From Paraburkholderia domus (GTDB lineage: Bacteria > Pseudomonadota > Gammaproteobacteria > Burkholderiales > Burkholderiaceae), in the NCBI RefSeq assembly GCF_905220705.1, contig NZ_CAJNAT010000018.1, positions 62,001-126,000 of the forward strand: DNA of 64,000 nt. Direction: 5' to 3'. Each line of letters begins with the position of its first letter. The first letter of the stretch is position 1. A model generated the notes under the pieces. That model had not been told where the DNA came from. It saw only the letters and a list, made by a program, of their open reading frames with translations, and did no database searches. This document shows, in pieces, positions 17,903-26,814 of this stretch. A program made the position numbers and the translations under genes.

Positions 17903-18735
17903 TGCAGTTCAGTCTTCAATCAGCGCAATTCGTGCGCCGCGCGCACGCCACTCGCATGTCTAGCGCCGCCTCGAAAGTCATCCCCGTCCTGCGCCGTGTC
18001 GCGCCAGTCGCATTGCCGGCGCTGATGCTCGCGCTGCCAACGCTGTCATTCGCGCAAACCGCCGGCTTGCCGGCCTTCAATACGAGCCCGGGCCCGAACG
18101 GTGGCACGACCTACTCGTTGAGCGTGCAGACAATGCTGCTGCTCACGATGCTGTCATTCCTGCCGGCGATGGTGCTGATGATGACGAGCTTCACGCGCAT
18201 CATCATCGTGTTGTCGTTGCTGCGCCAAGCGCTCGGCACGACGACCACGCCGCCTAACCAGGTGCTGGTCGGTCTCGCGCTGTTCCTCACGCTGTTCGTG
18301 ATGTCGCCGGTGCTGGACAAGGCCTATAACGATGGCTACAAGCCGTTCTCCGAAGGCTCGATGCCGATGGAGACGGCCGTCAGCCGCGGCCTCGCGCCGT
18401 TCAAGACCTTCATGCTGCGCCAGACCCGCGAAAGCGATCTCGCGTTGTTCGCCCGCATCTCGCACGCCGCGCCGATGCAAGGCCCGGAAGACGTGCCGCT
18501 GTCGCTGCTGGTGCCGTCGTTCGTGACGAGCGAACTGAAAACGGGCTTCCAGATCGGCTTCACGATTTTCATCCCGTTCCTGATCATCGACATGGTGGTA
18601 GCGAGCGTGCTGATGTCGATGGGGATGATGATGGTGTCGCCCGCCACCATCTCGCTGCCGTTCAAGCTGATGTTGTTCGTGCTGGTCGACGGCTGGCAAT
18701 TGCTGCTCGGCTCGCTCGCGCAGAGCTTTGTTTAA
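17902..18735 (+). CDS. fliP: FliP, export-gate membrane protein
   Basis: 277-residue core of the type III export gate (FliP5FliQ4FliR1). A cleavable signal peptide ends near residue 51 (ALPTLSFAQ), then the strongly conserved LLTMLSFLPAMVLMMTSFTRIIIVLSLLRQALG and, near the C-terminus, the helices LIIDMVVASVLMSMGMMMVSP... and VDGWQLLLGSLAQSF. Complete and typical. Confidence 0.97.
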   Translation: MQFSLQSAQFVRRAHATRMSSAASKVIPVLRRVAPVALPALMLALPTLSFAQTAGLPAFNTSPGPNGGTTYSLSVQTMLLLTMLSFLPAMVLMMTSFTRIIIVLSLLRQALGTTTTPPNQVLVGLALFLTLFVMSPVLDKAYNDGYKPFSEGSMPMETAVSRGLAPFKTFMLRQTRESDLALFARISHAAPMQGPEDVPLSLLVPSFVTSELKTGFQIGFTIFIPFLIIDMVVASVLMSMGMMMVSPATISLPFKLMLFVLVDGWQLLLGSLAQSFV

Positions 18736-18772
18736 CCGGCTCATTTAGCCAGCTCATTTAACCAGCTCACTC
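18734..18772 (+). repeat. Three 13-bp tandem repeats, fliP-fliQ spacer
   Basis: Units AACCGGCTCATTT, AGCCAGCTCATTT and AACCAGCTCACTC follow directly from the fliP stop and fill most of the 65-base spacer. Probably neutral slippage, but it lengthens the spacing inside an operon whose other joints overlap. Confidence 0.85.
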
Positions 18773-18800
18773 AACCCTTCACGCTTCCGGTCGACTCGCC

Positions 18801-19070
18801 ATGAATCAAGAATCCGTCATGACGCTCGCGCACCAGGCCATGTATGTCGGCCTGCTGCTCGCCGCGCCGTTGCTGCTCGTCGCACTGGTGGTCGGTCTGG
18901 TAGTGAGCCTGTTCCAGGCCGCCACGCAGATCAACGAAAGCACGCTGTCGTTCATTCCGAAGCTGCTCGCGATCGCCATCACGATGGTGATCGCCGGTCC
19001 GTGGATGTTGACCACCATGCTCGACTATCTGCGCCAGACGCTCACCAACATCCCGACGCTCGTCAACTGA
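18801..19070 (+). CDS. fliQ: FliQ, export-gate membrane protein
   Basis: 89-residue protein with two transmembrane helices, as in all FliQ/SctS proteins. Signature residues LVVGLVVSLFQAATQINESTL are at about 31-51. It forms the helical gate complex with FliP and FliR. The gap to fliP holds small tandem repeats. Confidence 0.96.
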   Translation: MNQESVMTLAHQAMYVGLLLAAPLLLVALVVGLVVSLFQAATQINESTLSFIPKLLAIAITMVIAGPWMLTTMLDYLRQTLTNIPTLVN

Positions 19071-19116
19071 GCGCGGCCCCGGCCTCTGCTCGGCGCTTCC
19101 GCCCTCACCCACCGTC

Positions 19117-19899
19117 ATGTTTTCCGTCACCTACGCCCAACTGAACGCCTGGCTCACGGCGTTCCTGTGGCCGTTCGTGCGAATTCTCGCGCTGGTGGCG
19201 ACCGCGCCGGTGCTCGGCAATCGCTCGCTGCCCATGCGCGTGAAGATCGGCCTCGCCGCTTTCATCACGATCATCGTCGCGCCCACGCTCGGCGCACTGC
19301 CGCAAGTCACGGTGTTTTCCGCCGAAGGCGTGTGGATCATCGTCAACCAGTTCCTGATCGGCATCGCGCTCGGCATGACGATGCAGATCGTGTTTCAGGC
19401 GATCGGCGCCACCGGCGATTTCGTCGGTCTGGGCATGGGCCTCGGCTTCGCGACGTTCTTCGACGCGCAGGCGAGCAGTTCGAGCCAGGTGCTGTCGAGC
19501 TACATGACCACGATCGCCATGCTGGTGTTTCTGGTAATCGACGGCCACCTGCAGATGATCAGCGCGCTGCTGACTACATTTCAGTCAGTGCCGGTGTCCG
19601 CGAACATTCTGGGCGCGCCCGGCTGGCGCACGCTGGCGAACTTCGGCAGCACGGTGTTTTCGGCGGGCCTGCTACTGTCGCTGCCGGTGGTCGTCGCGCT
19701 CCTGATCACCAATATCTCGCTCGGCATTCTGAACCGCGCCGCGCCGCAAATCGGCGTATTCCAGATCGGTTTCCCGCTGACGATGCTGATCGGCATGCTG
19801 CTCCTGCAGCTGATGATCCCGAACATGATTCCGTTCTTCATGCGCCTGTTCGACGTCGGCATCGATCAGATGGGACGCGTGGCGGCCGGGTTTAAGTAG
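19117..19899 (+). CDS. fliR: FliR, export-gate membrane protein
   Basis: 260-residue polytopic protein with six or so hydrophobic helices, containing the FliR pattern FVRILALVATAPVLGNRSLP at the N-terminus and NLSLG-type NISLGILNRAAPQIGVFQIG near residues 197-216. Last gene of fliLMNOPQR; a two-way terminator follows. Confidence 0.96.
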   Translation: MFSVTYAQLNAWLTAFLWPFVRILALVATAPVLGNRSLPMRVKIGLAAFITIIVAPTLGALPQVTVFSAEGVWIIVNQFLIGIALGMTMQIVFQAIGATGDFVGLGMGLGFATFFDAQASSSSQVLSSYMTTIAMLVFLVIDGHLQMISALLTTFQSVPVSANILGAPGWRTLANFGSTVFSAGLLLSLPVVVALLITNISLGILNRAAPQIGVFQIGFPLTMLIGMLLLQLMIPNMIPFFMRLFDVGIDQMGRVAAGFK

Positions 19900-19993
19900 C
19901 ACGGCTTCCGGGACGGCGACCGGCTTCGCGTCAGCCGCACCTGCTGAGCACGTCGCTCACGCTCTCTCGCCACACATCGGCCACCCAAAACAA

Positions 19994-20038
19994 AGAAGGG
20001 CGGAACCGGCTCATACCGGCTTCCGCCCTTCTCTCTTT
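19994..20038. terminator. Bidirectional terminator between fliR and flgL
   Basis: Long stem, AGAAGGGCGGAACCGG paired with CCGG-C-TTCCGCCCTTCT (one bulged base), loop about six bases, followed by CTCTTT on the plus strand and TTTGTTTT on the minus strand. It sits between convergent fliR and flgL. Confidence 0.85.
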
Positions 20039-20054
20039 CAGACTGAGCGTCCGC

Positions 20055-21275
20055 TTAGTTCAGGTACTGGAACAGCGACACGCTCTGAATCTTCACAAAC
20101 GCCTGCTGCGCCGCCTGCAGCGCGTTCTGCGTCATCGTGTACTGGCCGATCGTCTTGGCCATGTCGGTCTGGGTCAGATCCGCCAGATTGCTCGCCGTCT
20201 GCAACGTGTTGGTCTGCGTAACGGTCTGCAGCGCTTGCACTTGCTGCTCGCGGCCACCCACCGCCGCCTGAGCGGTGACGACGTTGTTCATCGTGTTTTC
20301 GAGCTGGGTCATGCTAGTGGTCAGCGCGCTCTGGAAACTGGCCGTCGAGGCGCCACCGGACAGCGGCGATTGCAACGTGTTGATCAACTGGCTCAGATTG
20401 GCGAACACATCCATGCTGCCTTGCGTGGCCGGCGTAACGGAAAAGCTGTCGCCCGCGTTCGGTGCGCCAGTGATGTTCACCGTCTGGCCGCCAAGCGTGA
20501 TCGCCGAGCCGGCCGTAAACGGTTGCGGCGCGCTCGTGGTCGGCGCCCCGGTCGGCGGGGTCTGGGTCACCGTGTAGGTGGTCGCCGACGTGAAGTTGAT
20601 GCTGTACGTATCCGCATTCGCCGGATTGGTCGGGTTCGTCAGGCTGACGGTGCTGATCACGCCCGTGCCGGTATTGCCGGCCGTCGCGGCCGGCACCGAG
20701 CTCGTGCCGATTGCTGCAACGCTGCCGAAGATCGCGATGCCATTGTCGCCGGTCTGAATCGTATGCCCCGACGTGACCTGCATGGAAGGCGAACCGGTAT
20801 CGCCCGAATAAGTCACAACGCCGGCCGAGTTGGTGGTGTAAGGCGTCGCGGTGCTTTGATAGCCGCCGAACAAGGCGTTGCCCTGCGGATCGGTCGCATT
20901 GGCGAGCGTCATCAACTGGCTGCGCAAGCTCTGCAATTGTGTCGCGATCGAGCCGCGGTCGCCGTTGTTGAGCGAACCGTCGCCAGCGCTCAGCACCAGC
21001 GTGTGAATGCTCTGCAGCACCGTATTGACGCTGCCCAGCGTCGAATCTTCCTGTTGTAGCGAAGAGAGCGCCGAGCCCTGATTGGTCGTGTATTGCGACA
21101 GGCTCGTCGCCGTCGAACTCAACAAGACCGCCTGTGCCGCGCCGAGCGGATTGTCCGACGGCGTGGAGAGGCTTACACCTGTCGAGATCTGTTGATACAA
21201 CTGCGACAACTGAGCTTGCTGATCGCTCATCGTCGCCACGTTCATGTTGAAGTACTGCGTGCTGGAGATGCGCAT
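20055..21275 (-). CDS. flgL: FlgL, hook-filament junction protein 3
   Basis: 406-residue junction protein between hook and filament. The N-terminal D0/D1 helix is flagellin-like (MRISSTQYFNMNVATM..., then QQISTGVSLSTPSDNP) and the C-terminal helix also (DMAKTIGQYTMTQNALQAAQQAF). The middle is a variable beta-rich Thr/Asn/Gly domain. The ATG at 21275 is preferred to a TTG two codons upstream. Follows flgK by 10 bases in one unit. Confidence 0.94.
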   Translation of the reverse strand: MRISSTQYFNMNVATMSDQQAQLSQLYQQISTGVSLSTPSDNPLGAAQAVLLSSTATSLSQYTTNQGSALSSLQQEDSTLGSVNTVLQSIHTLVLSAGDGSLNNGDRGSIATQLQSLRSQLMTLANATDPQGNALFGGYQSTATPYTTNSAGVVTYSGDTGSPSMQVTSGHTIQTGDNGIAIFGSVAAIGTSSVPAATAGNTGTGVISTVSLTNPTNPANADTYSINFTSATTYTVTQTPPTGAPTTSAPQPFTAGSAITLGGQTVNITGAPNAGDSFSVTPATQGSMDVFANLSQLINTLQSPLSGGASTASFQSALTTSMTQLENTMNNVVTAQAAVGGREQQVQALQTVTQTNTLQTASNLADLTQTDMAKTIGQYTMTQNALQAAQQAFVKIQSVSLFQYLN

Positions 21276-21285
21276 GTTCAACGCC

Positions 21286-23262
21286 TCACTGGAAGATGCC
21301 GAGTATCGTCTGGAACAGGGTCTGCGCAGTCTGGATGACCTTGCTGTTCGCCTGATACAGCTGCTGATACTGAAGCAGGTTGGCTGCTTCTTCGTTGATG
21401 TTCACGCCCGAAACCGACTGCTGTGCCGTGGTGATCTGCGTCACCAGCGAGGTCTGTGCCGTGCTCGAGGTCTGAATCTGGTTGGTCTGGTTGCCGATCT
21501 GGTTGACGTAGTTCGCATACGCGCCGGTCAGCGTGACCGTGCCACCCGACAATACCTTCGCCGCGGACAGGTTCGACAGCGCCAGCGCATTTCGGCCGTC
21601 GTTGCTTGCGCCGGTGTTCGGGCCGATGGTGAACGTGTCGCCGGCAGCCGGTGCGCCGCTGATCGTCACCGAGACGTTGTTCATCTGGCCCAAGGCCGGG
21701 TTGGTGATCGTCAGCGACGCACCCGTGGCCGACGAATACGGCACCACGGTCGCCGCTGTGGCGATCGGGTAAGAGGTGGGGGGCGTGCCCGCTACCGTCA
21801 CCGTCGAACCGGCCGGGAAGCCGGAGAGACCCGCGCCGTTGTACGACAGCGTGGTGGTCGCATTCGGCATCGTGTAACCCGCCGTCACCGTGCCTTGCGT
21901 GATCGTACCGGTGCCGGTATTGCTCGGCGTTGCGGCGCCGAGCACCGGGGCCGCGGCGGCAATCGCCGACGGATCCGTGGTCGCCGTGTTGAAGCTGTTC
22001 AGCGCGCCGCGGGTCGGTTCGACCGTGAACGAATCGCCGGCATTCATCGTGCCGGTGGTCGAGAAATTCAGACCGTTGATCGGCTGGGTCAGATTGGCCG
22101 CCGAACCTACCACGTTGCCGGTCGAATTGTCGGTCAGCGTGTAGGTGCTGCCGTTGAAGGCCAGCGTGTAGTCGCCGGTAGTCGGCTGCGCGGGATTCGC
22201 GAACGAGACGTTCAGCGACGCGTTACCGGTGTTCTGCGGGTTTGCGTAGACGGTCGGGCCACCCACTGAGAACAGCGCGCCGCCCTGGGTGCCGGCGAGC
22301 GTAATGCCGAGGCCGTTCTGCGCGTTGACCTGGGCGGAAAAGCTCACCGCAATCGCGCCGAGTTGCGCTTCGGACGGATCGAGAGTCTGGCTGCGGAACG
22401 CCAGCAGACCGCCGAGCGTGCCACCCGTGACCTTGCTATCCGGCAGGTTTTGCGGCGCGGCGGCCGGGTTCGCGCCGGCCTGGCCGAGATACTGCACCGA
22501 CAGTTCGCTGGTGTCGCCTGTGGAAGGCGCCGTGCCCAAGTTGTAGCTATTGGTGGACGATACGAGCGGCTGGCCGTTGCCCATGAACACGCTGTAGCTG
22601 CCGTTGCTGTTTACGACGTTCACGCCGATCAGTTGCGACAGGTTCGATACGGCTTGATCGCGCTGATCCATCAACTGGTTCGGCGGCTGACCTTGCGTGC
22701 TGGCCTGGGAGATCTGCCCGTTCAACTGGGCGATCTGCTGCGTATAGCTGTTGATTTGCGCAACGGTGTTGCTGAGCTGCGTGTTGACGCTCTGGCGCAT
22801 CGCGTCGTATTGCTGACCCGCGGCATTGATCTGGTTGACGAGCGTCTGCGCGCCGCTTATCGCGCCCTGGCGGGTGGACAGGCTGGATGCGTTGTTCGAG
22901 ACGTTCTGCAAACCGGTGAAGTAGCTGGTGATCGCGCTTGCAATGCCGGCTGTCGGGCTGCCGACCAGATTGTTCAGTTGCGAGATCATCGTGTTGTACG
23001 CCGTCAGCGAGCTGCCCGAGCTCTGCGCGTTGTTCAGCTCAGTGGTCAGATACTGGCTGTACTGGCGCGTCACGGTGACGGTCGAGACGCCCTGCGGCAG
23101 AAAACCCGAGCCGGTGTACTGGCCGCCGGCTTCCGCATAGACGGGGGTTTCGATCGTATAGCCTGGCGTCGACGCGTTGCTGATGTTCTGGCCGGTCGTC
23201 GTGAGTCCCCACTGGGCTGCGTTCAGTCCACTGAGTCCGAGATTGATGAGGTTGCTCGACAT
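21286..23262 (-). CDS. flgK: FlgK, hook-filament junction protein 1
   Basis: 658-residue junction protein. The conserved start SNLINLGLSGLNAAQWGLTTTG with NISNASTPGYT and the C-terminal LLQYQQLYQANSKVIQTAQTLF are both present, joined by a long variable domain. Length is at the upper end of the family because of Thr/Ala-rich repeats in the middle. Preceded by a sigma-28-type promoter at 23320-23346, so it is transcribed with flgL as a late unit separate from flgB-J. Confidence 0.95.
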   Translation of the reverse strand: MSSNLINLGLSGLNAAQWGLTTTGQNISNASTPGYTIETPVYAEAGGQYTGSGFLPQGVSTVTVTRQYSQYLTTELNNAQSSGSSLTAYNTMISQLNNLVGSPTAGIASAITSYFTGLQNVSNNASSLSTRQGAISGAQTLVNQINAAGQQYDAMRQSVNTQLSNTVAQINSYTQQIAQLNGQISQASTQGQPPNQLMDQRDQAVSNLSQLIGVNVVNSNGSYSVFMGNGQPLVSSTNSYNLGTAPSTGDTSELSVQYLGQAGANPAAAPQNLPDSKVTGGTLGGLLAFRSQTLDPSEAQLGAIAVSFSAQVNAQNGLGITLAGTQGGALFSVGGPTVYANPQNTGNASLNVSFANPAQPTTGDYTLAFNGSTYTLTDNSTGNVVGSAANLTQPINGLNFSTTGTMNAGDSFTVEPTRGALNSFNTATTDPSAIAAAAPVLGAATPSNTGTGTITQGTVTAGYTMPNATTTLSYNGAGLSGFPAGSTVTVAGTPPTSYPIATAATVVPYSSATGASLTITNPALGQMNNVSVTISGAPAAGDTFTIGPNTGASNDGRNALALSNLSAAKVLSGGTVTLTGAYANYVNQIGNQTNQIQTSSTAQTSLVTQITTAQQSVSGVNINEEAANLLQYQQLYQANSKVIQTAQTLFQTILGIFQ

Positions 23263-23319
23263 GCGTCATCCTGAAGGGCGACACCGACCACGTGCCACCG
23301 CGTTGCTTGAACATCTTGT

Positions 23320-23346
23320 TTAACGGCCCCCACGAGAAAAAATTGA
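23320..23346 (-). promoter_or_regulatory. Sigma-28 (FliA) promoter for flgKL
   Basis: Minus strand: TCAATTTT, 11 bp, GCCGTTAA. The -10 matches the consensus GCCGATAA in 7 of 8, the -35 is weaker, and the spacer is exact. It is 58 bases upstream of the flgK ATG. Confidence 0.68.
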
Positions 23347-23418
23347 GGGCCATCCAGATGCTTGTTCGACGTTTGTTTCAACGTTTGCGAGGCATGAGCC
23401 GCAAGGCTTTTTCGCTTG

Positions 23419-24210
23419 TCAGCGCGCCAGCGCGCGGCGCTTCATTTCGAGTTGCGTAATCAGGCGTTGCAGCGTGTTTTCGGCGCTGCCCGGCAGCGTC
23501 AGAAAACGAAAGCCGAGTTGGTAACGTTGCGTGCCGTTCGGCAATGCGGTGGAGCGGTGCGACACCAGTTGCAGATCGAGCGAAAGCCGGCCGAGCGAGC
23601 CGAGCGACAGTTCGCAATCCTGCAGCCGCGTGCCCATCGGCAATTCGGCCACGCGTTGATCCGTGGTGCGCATGCCGACGCCGCCGAGCGACAGATCGTG
23701 CACCTCGAAGCGGAACGTATCGCCTTCGGGCAAACGGCCGCTGCACATATACGGATCGAGAATCGGCGCATCGACGCGGAAATACTCGCGGCGCTGCACG
23801 TAGAACAGCACCTCGGGGAAGTCGGACTCGAATGCGGGCAGTCCTTCATAGCGGGTTTCGCGCGGCGTGCCGGTGGCGAATTCGACACGCACGCCATCAG
23901 GCGACGCGTGGAACTGGCAGCGCGGCGCGCCCAATAAGCCTTTGTTCTGATCGGAGAGTGCACCCCAATCGAAAGTGAAGGTGCGTCCGCGCACGTCGAC
24001 GTCGAGCAGGCGCGTCACGAGCTGACCGCCCGCGTATTCAACGGTGAGGAAATCGCCTCGATTGACGAGATTGCGTAACTGAACGCCAATCTCCAGCGGA
24101 TTGCGACGGCCGAAATCGGGTGCGCTTTCGTCTAGCGAGGCGTGCGACTGGCCGGGAGCTTCGGTCTGACCGTGCGACTGGGTAGTATCCATGGGCTTGC
24201 CGGTATGCAT
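23419..24210 (-). CDS. ycgR: YcgR-like flagellar brake, PilZ domain
   Basis: 263-residue cyclic-di-GMP effector. The N-terminal YcgR domain (residues about 30-125, with LRNLVNRGDFLTVEYAGGQ and the RREYFRVDAPI link) is followed by PilZ, where the binding motif RREYFR and the downstream DLSLGGVGM (D-x-S-x-x-G) are intact. YcgR with bound c-di-GMP slows the motor by contacting the switch or stator. Two possible starts, 24210 and 24192; neither has a strong ribosome site. It is isolated, between flgK and flgJ, with its own sigma-28-type promoter. Confidence 0.9.
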   Translation of the reverse strand: MHTGKPMDTTQSHGQTEAPGQSHASLDESAPDFGRRNPLEIGVQLRNLVNRGDFLTVEYAGGQLVTRLLDVDVRGRTFTFDWGALSDQNKGLLGAPRCQFHASPDGVRVEFATGTPRETRYEGLPAFESDFPEVLFYVQRREYFRVDAPILDPYMCSGRLPEGDTFRFEVHDLSLGGVGMRTTDQRVAELPMGTRLQDCELSLGSLGRLSLDLQLVSHRSTALPNGTQRYQLGFRFLTLPGSAENTLQRLITQLEMKRRALAR

Positions 24211-24604
24211 GTTCTTGCGGGCGCGTGCCAGGGCTCCTGCCGGGGCTTTCGCGCGGTCTTCATCGAAGCCGCAGCACGCGCATTCAACCGGACATTACAA
24301 CGCTTTCCGGTATCGGGTCTAACTGATTAGCGGCAGCACTCAGCCAAAATTTAGGGCGCTGTAATGAAATATTTGCCGCAAACGTTAAAACCGATATGCC
24401 GTGGGTGAAGTCCGGGGACATCGAATACTGGGCGGCGAGCACGCCGGTCTCGCGGTTCGACCGGCCGCCCGTAGGCGGCCGGCCTCGTCCGTCTTGTTAT
24501 GCACCTGGCCCCGTCGCGTGCATGGCTTTATTCGAGAAAATCAAACTGCATAAACTGATCAACTGCGCAGCCAACTACGACCGCACTCCTGCATTAACGG
24601 CAGC
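24211..24604. other. Intergenic region, ycgR leader and flgJ 3' side
   Basis: Holds the sigma-28 promoter at 24327-24353 and a perfect hairpin at 24461-24482 (9-bp arms CCGGCCGCC / GGCGGCCGG, loop CGTA), which lies downstream of flgJ and may end or protect that transcript. A small open frame over 24396-24647 looks non-coding and runs into flgJ antisense. Confidence 0.55.
24327..24353 (-). promoter_or_regulatory. Sigma-28 (FliA) promoter for ycgR
   Basis: Minus strand: TAAATTTT, 11 bp, GCCGCTAA; one mismatch in each element to TAAAGTTT-N11-GCCGATAA and exact spacing. It is 117 bases upstream of the proposed ATG. The best sigma-28 match in the window together with motA and flgM. Confidence 0.78.
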
Positions 24605-25603
24605 TCAGCCCATTTTCTGCATGATGGACATCAGCTTTTTCGCGTAATGCGGATCGGTCGCGTAACCTGCGCGCTGCATGCCGTTGGCAAAGCCATTCAC
24701 GTCATGCGCGGAATTGATCACCTGCGCATAACGCGGATTGCCCTTGAGCAGGCTCGCGTAGTCAGTCATCGCTTCCTGGTACGAGTCGTACGCGCGGAAT
24801 TTTTCGACGGTGCGCTGCGGCCTGCCGTTCACATATTCGGTGGTGACCGTCGAGACGGTCTTGCCGGTCCAGTCCTTGGTCGCCTTGATGCCGAACACGT
24901 TGTGGCTGGTCGAACCGTCCGACTTCTTGATCTCGCTCTTGCCCCAGCCCGATTCGAGCGCGGCCTGGCCGATGATGAAGCGCGCCGGTATGCCGGTTGC
25001 CGCGCTGGCGGCTTGCGCCGGCTCGGCCAGCTTGTCGACGAAGGCATCGACCTTCGACGAGCTGCCGTCGCCTTTCAGCGGCGGAGTCAGTGCGCTGTTG
25101 GCCGAGTAGCCCTTGCCCATCGCCAACTGGCCGTTGGCCTGTGCATTGCCATAGGCCTTGGCAAGCGCGTTCAGCGCCGCAGTCTGACCTTCGTCGCCGC
25201 TGCTGCCGCCACCCAACGAATTGGCCATGCCGGCGAGGCCGCCGTTTGCACCGCTCGCGCCGCCCACCTGCATACCCTGGTTGCGCATCATCTGCTTGAG
25301 CATCGCGTCAGCCACGCCGATGCCCTTCTGCGACAGCTGTTGCGACAACTGCTGATCCATCATCGACGTGAAGGTGGCGCTGTCGTGCGAATCGAACGGG
25401 CCATCCTGTGGCGTCGCATCGCGCATGCTCTTCAGCATCATCTGCGTGAACACCGCGTCGAACTGCTGAGCGGCCATCTTCATGCCGGCTTGCGGCGAAG
25501 CCTTGGCCTGCGCACTCAATTTGCCGAAACCCTGCACGTCGAGCGCGAAGCGCTGGGTCAGGTCGTTCGCCACATTGGCGGAATTGGTCGTATCCGAATT
25601 CAT
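24605..25603 (-). CDS. flgJ: FlgJ, rod cap and peptidoglycan hydrolase
   Basis: 332-residue two-domain protein. Residues about 25-115 are the rod-scaffold domain (AAQQFDAVFTQMMLKSMRDATP). Residues about 185-330 are the glucosaminidase domain that opens the wall for the rod, with the active-site region QAALESGWGKSEIK and the later NVFGIKA. The linker between is Gly/Ala-rich. Last gene of the flgB-J operon, 12 bases after flgI. Confidence 0.95.
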   Translation of the reverse strand: MNSDTTNSANVANDLTQRFALDVQGFGKLSAQAKASPQAGMKMAAQQFDAVFTQMMLKSMRDATPQDGPFDSHDSATFTSMMDQQLSQQLSQKGIGVADAMLKQMMRNQGMQVGGASGANGGLAGMANSLGGGSSGDEGQTAALNALAKAYGNAQANGQLAMGKGYSANSALTPPLKGDGSSSKVDAFVDKLAEPAQAASAATGIPARFIIGQAALESGWGKSEIKKSDGSTSHNVFGIKATKDWTGKTVSTVTTEYVNGRPQRTVEKFRAYDSYQEAMTDYASLLKGNPRYAQVINSAHDVNGFANGMQRAGYATDPHYAKKLMSIMQKMG

Positions 25604-25615
25604 CTTGTGTCGTCC

Positions 25616-26812
25616 TTAGATGATTTCCAGGTCGGCGCGCAGAGCGCCCGCCGCTTTCATGGCCTGCAGGATCGACATCAGATCCGCGGGCGTCGCACCC
25701 AGTGCGTTGAGCGCCTTCACCACTTCGGCGAGATTTGCGCCGGCGGTCACCATCTTCAGTGCGCCGTTGTCCTGCTTCATCTGAATCTGCGACTGTTTGG
25801 CCACTACCGTCTGGCCGTTCGAGAACGCGCCCGGCTGACTCACCACCGGCTGCGTATTGATCACCACCGACAGATTGCCGTGCGCCACCGCGCAGCTTTG
25901 CAGCGTGACCATCTGGTTCATCACGATCGACCCGGTGCGCGCGTTCAGAATCACCTTCGCGGCGGCTTGCGCCGGCCTGACGTCGAGGTTCTGCAATTGC
26001 GCCATGAAGGCGACCTGCTGTTCCGGATCGGACGGCGCGCGCAGTTGAATCGTGCGGCCGTCGAGCGCCGTGGCCGTGCCGCTGCCGAATGCGTTGTTCA
26101 CCGCTGCCACCACGCGCTGCGTGGTGTCATAGTCCATCTCATTCAGATCGAGTTGCATCGTGCCCGCTTGCGACACCGAGGTCGGCACCGCGCGTTCGAC
26201 GATCGCGCCACCGGAGATGCGGCCCGCATTGAGTGTGTTCACCTGAACCTTGCTGCCGTTCGCGCTCGCGCCGGCGCCGCCGACCGCCACATTGCCTTGG
26301 CCAAGCGCATACACCTGGCCGTCCGCGCCCTTCAGCGGCGTGAGCAGCAGCGTGCCGCCGCGCAGGCTCTTCGAATTGCCGAGCGAGGACACTGTCACGT
26401 CGATCGCTTCACCGGGACGCGCGAACGGCGGCAGCACCGCTGTCACCATCACCGCGGCGACGTTCTTCAACTGGATGTTCGACAGCGACGATTGCGAGTT
26501 GCTCGAGCCCGCCGCCTGGTTGTTGATCGAGATGCCGAGGTTCGCCAGCATGTTGGCGAGCGTCTGCGTGGTGAACGGCGTCTGCGTGGTCTGGTCGCCC
26601 GTGCCGTCGAGGCCGACAACGAGACCGTAGCCAATCAACGGGTTGTCGCGCACGCCCTGAATCTGTACAAGGTCCTTCAGACGTTCGGCATAGGCGGGGG
26701 TCGCCGCCGGCAGCGCCGCGCAGGCCAACGCGATGAACGCACACACTCGGCCAAGCCGAGCCAGTTTGGCAAGTCGCGCGAAGCGGCCGGAGCGGGAGAA
26801 GACGGTACGCAT
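25616..26812 (-). CDS. flgI: FlgI, flagellar P-ring protein
   Basis: 398-residue periplasmic ring protein. The signal peptide ends near residue 40 (AATPAYA), followed by the invariant ERLKDLVQIQGVRDNPLIGYGLVVGLDGTGDQ and TLANMLANLGI. The frame is open far upstream into flgH and flgG, but the family start is the ATG at 26812, two bases after the flgH stop. Confidence 0.96.
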   Translation of the reverse strand: MRTVFSRSGRFARLAKLARLGRVCAFIALACAALPAATPAYAERLKDLVQIQGVRDNPLIGYGLVVGLDGTGDQTTQTPFTTQTLANMLANLGISINNQAAGSSNSQSSLSNIQLKNVAAVMVTAVLPPFARPGEAIDVTVSSLGNSKSLRGGTLLLTPLKGADGQVYALGQGNVAVGGAGASANGSKVQVNTLNAGRISGGAIVERAVPTSVSQAGTMQLDLNEMDYDTTQRVVAAVNNAFGSGTATALDGRTIQLRAPSDPEQQVAFMAQLQNLDVRPAQAAAKVILNARTGSIVMNQMVTLQSCAVAHGNLSVVINTQPVVSQPGAFSNGQTVVAKQSQIQMKQDNGALKMVTAGANLAEVVKALNALGATPADLMSILQAMKAAGALRADLEII

Positions 26813-26814
26813 GA

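Noticed and set aside
24396..24647. Possible small gene between flgJ and ycgR
   Set aside because: No ribosome site and overlaps the flgJ end in antisense; a stable hairpin occupies part of it.
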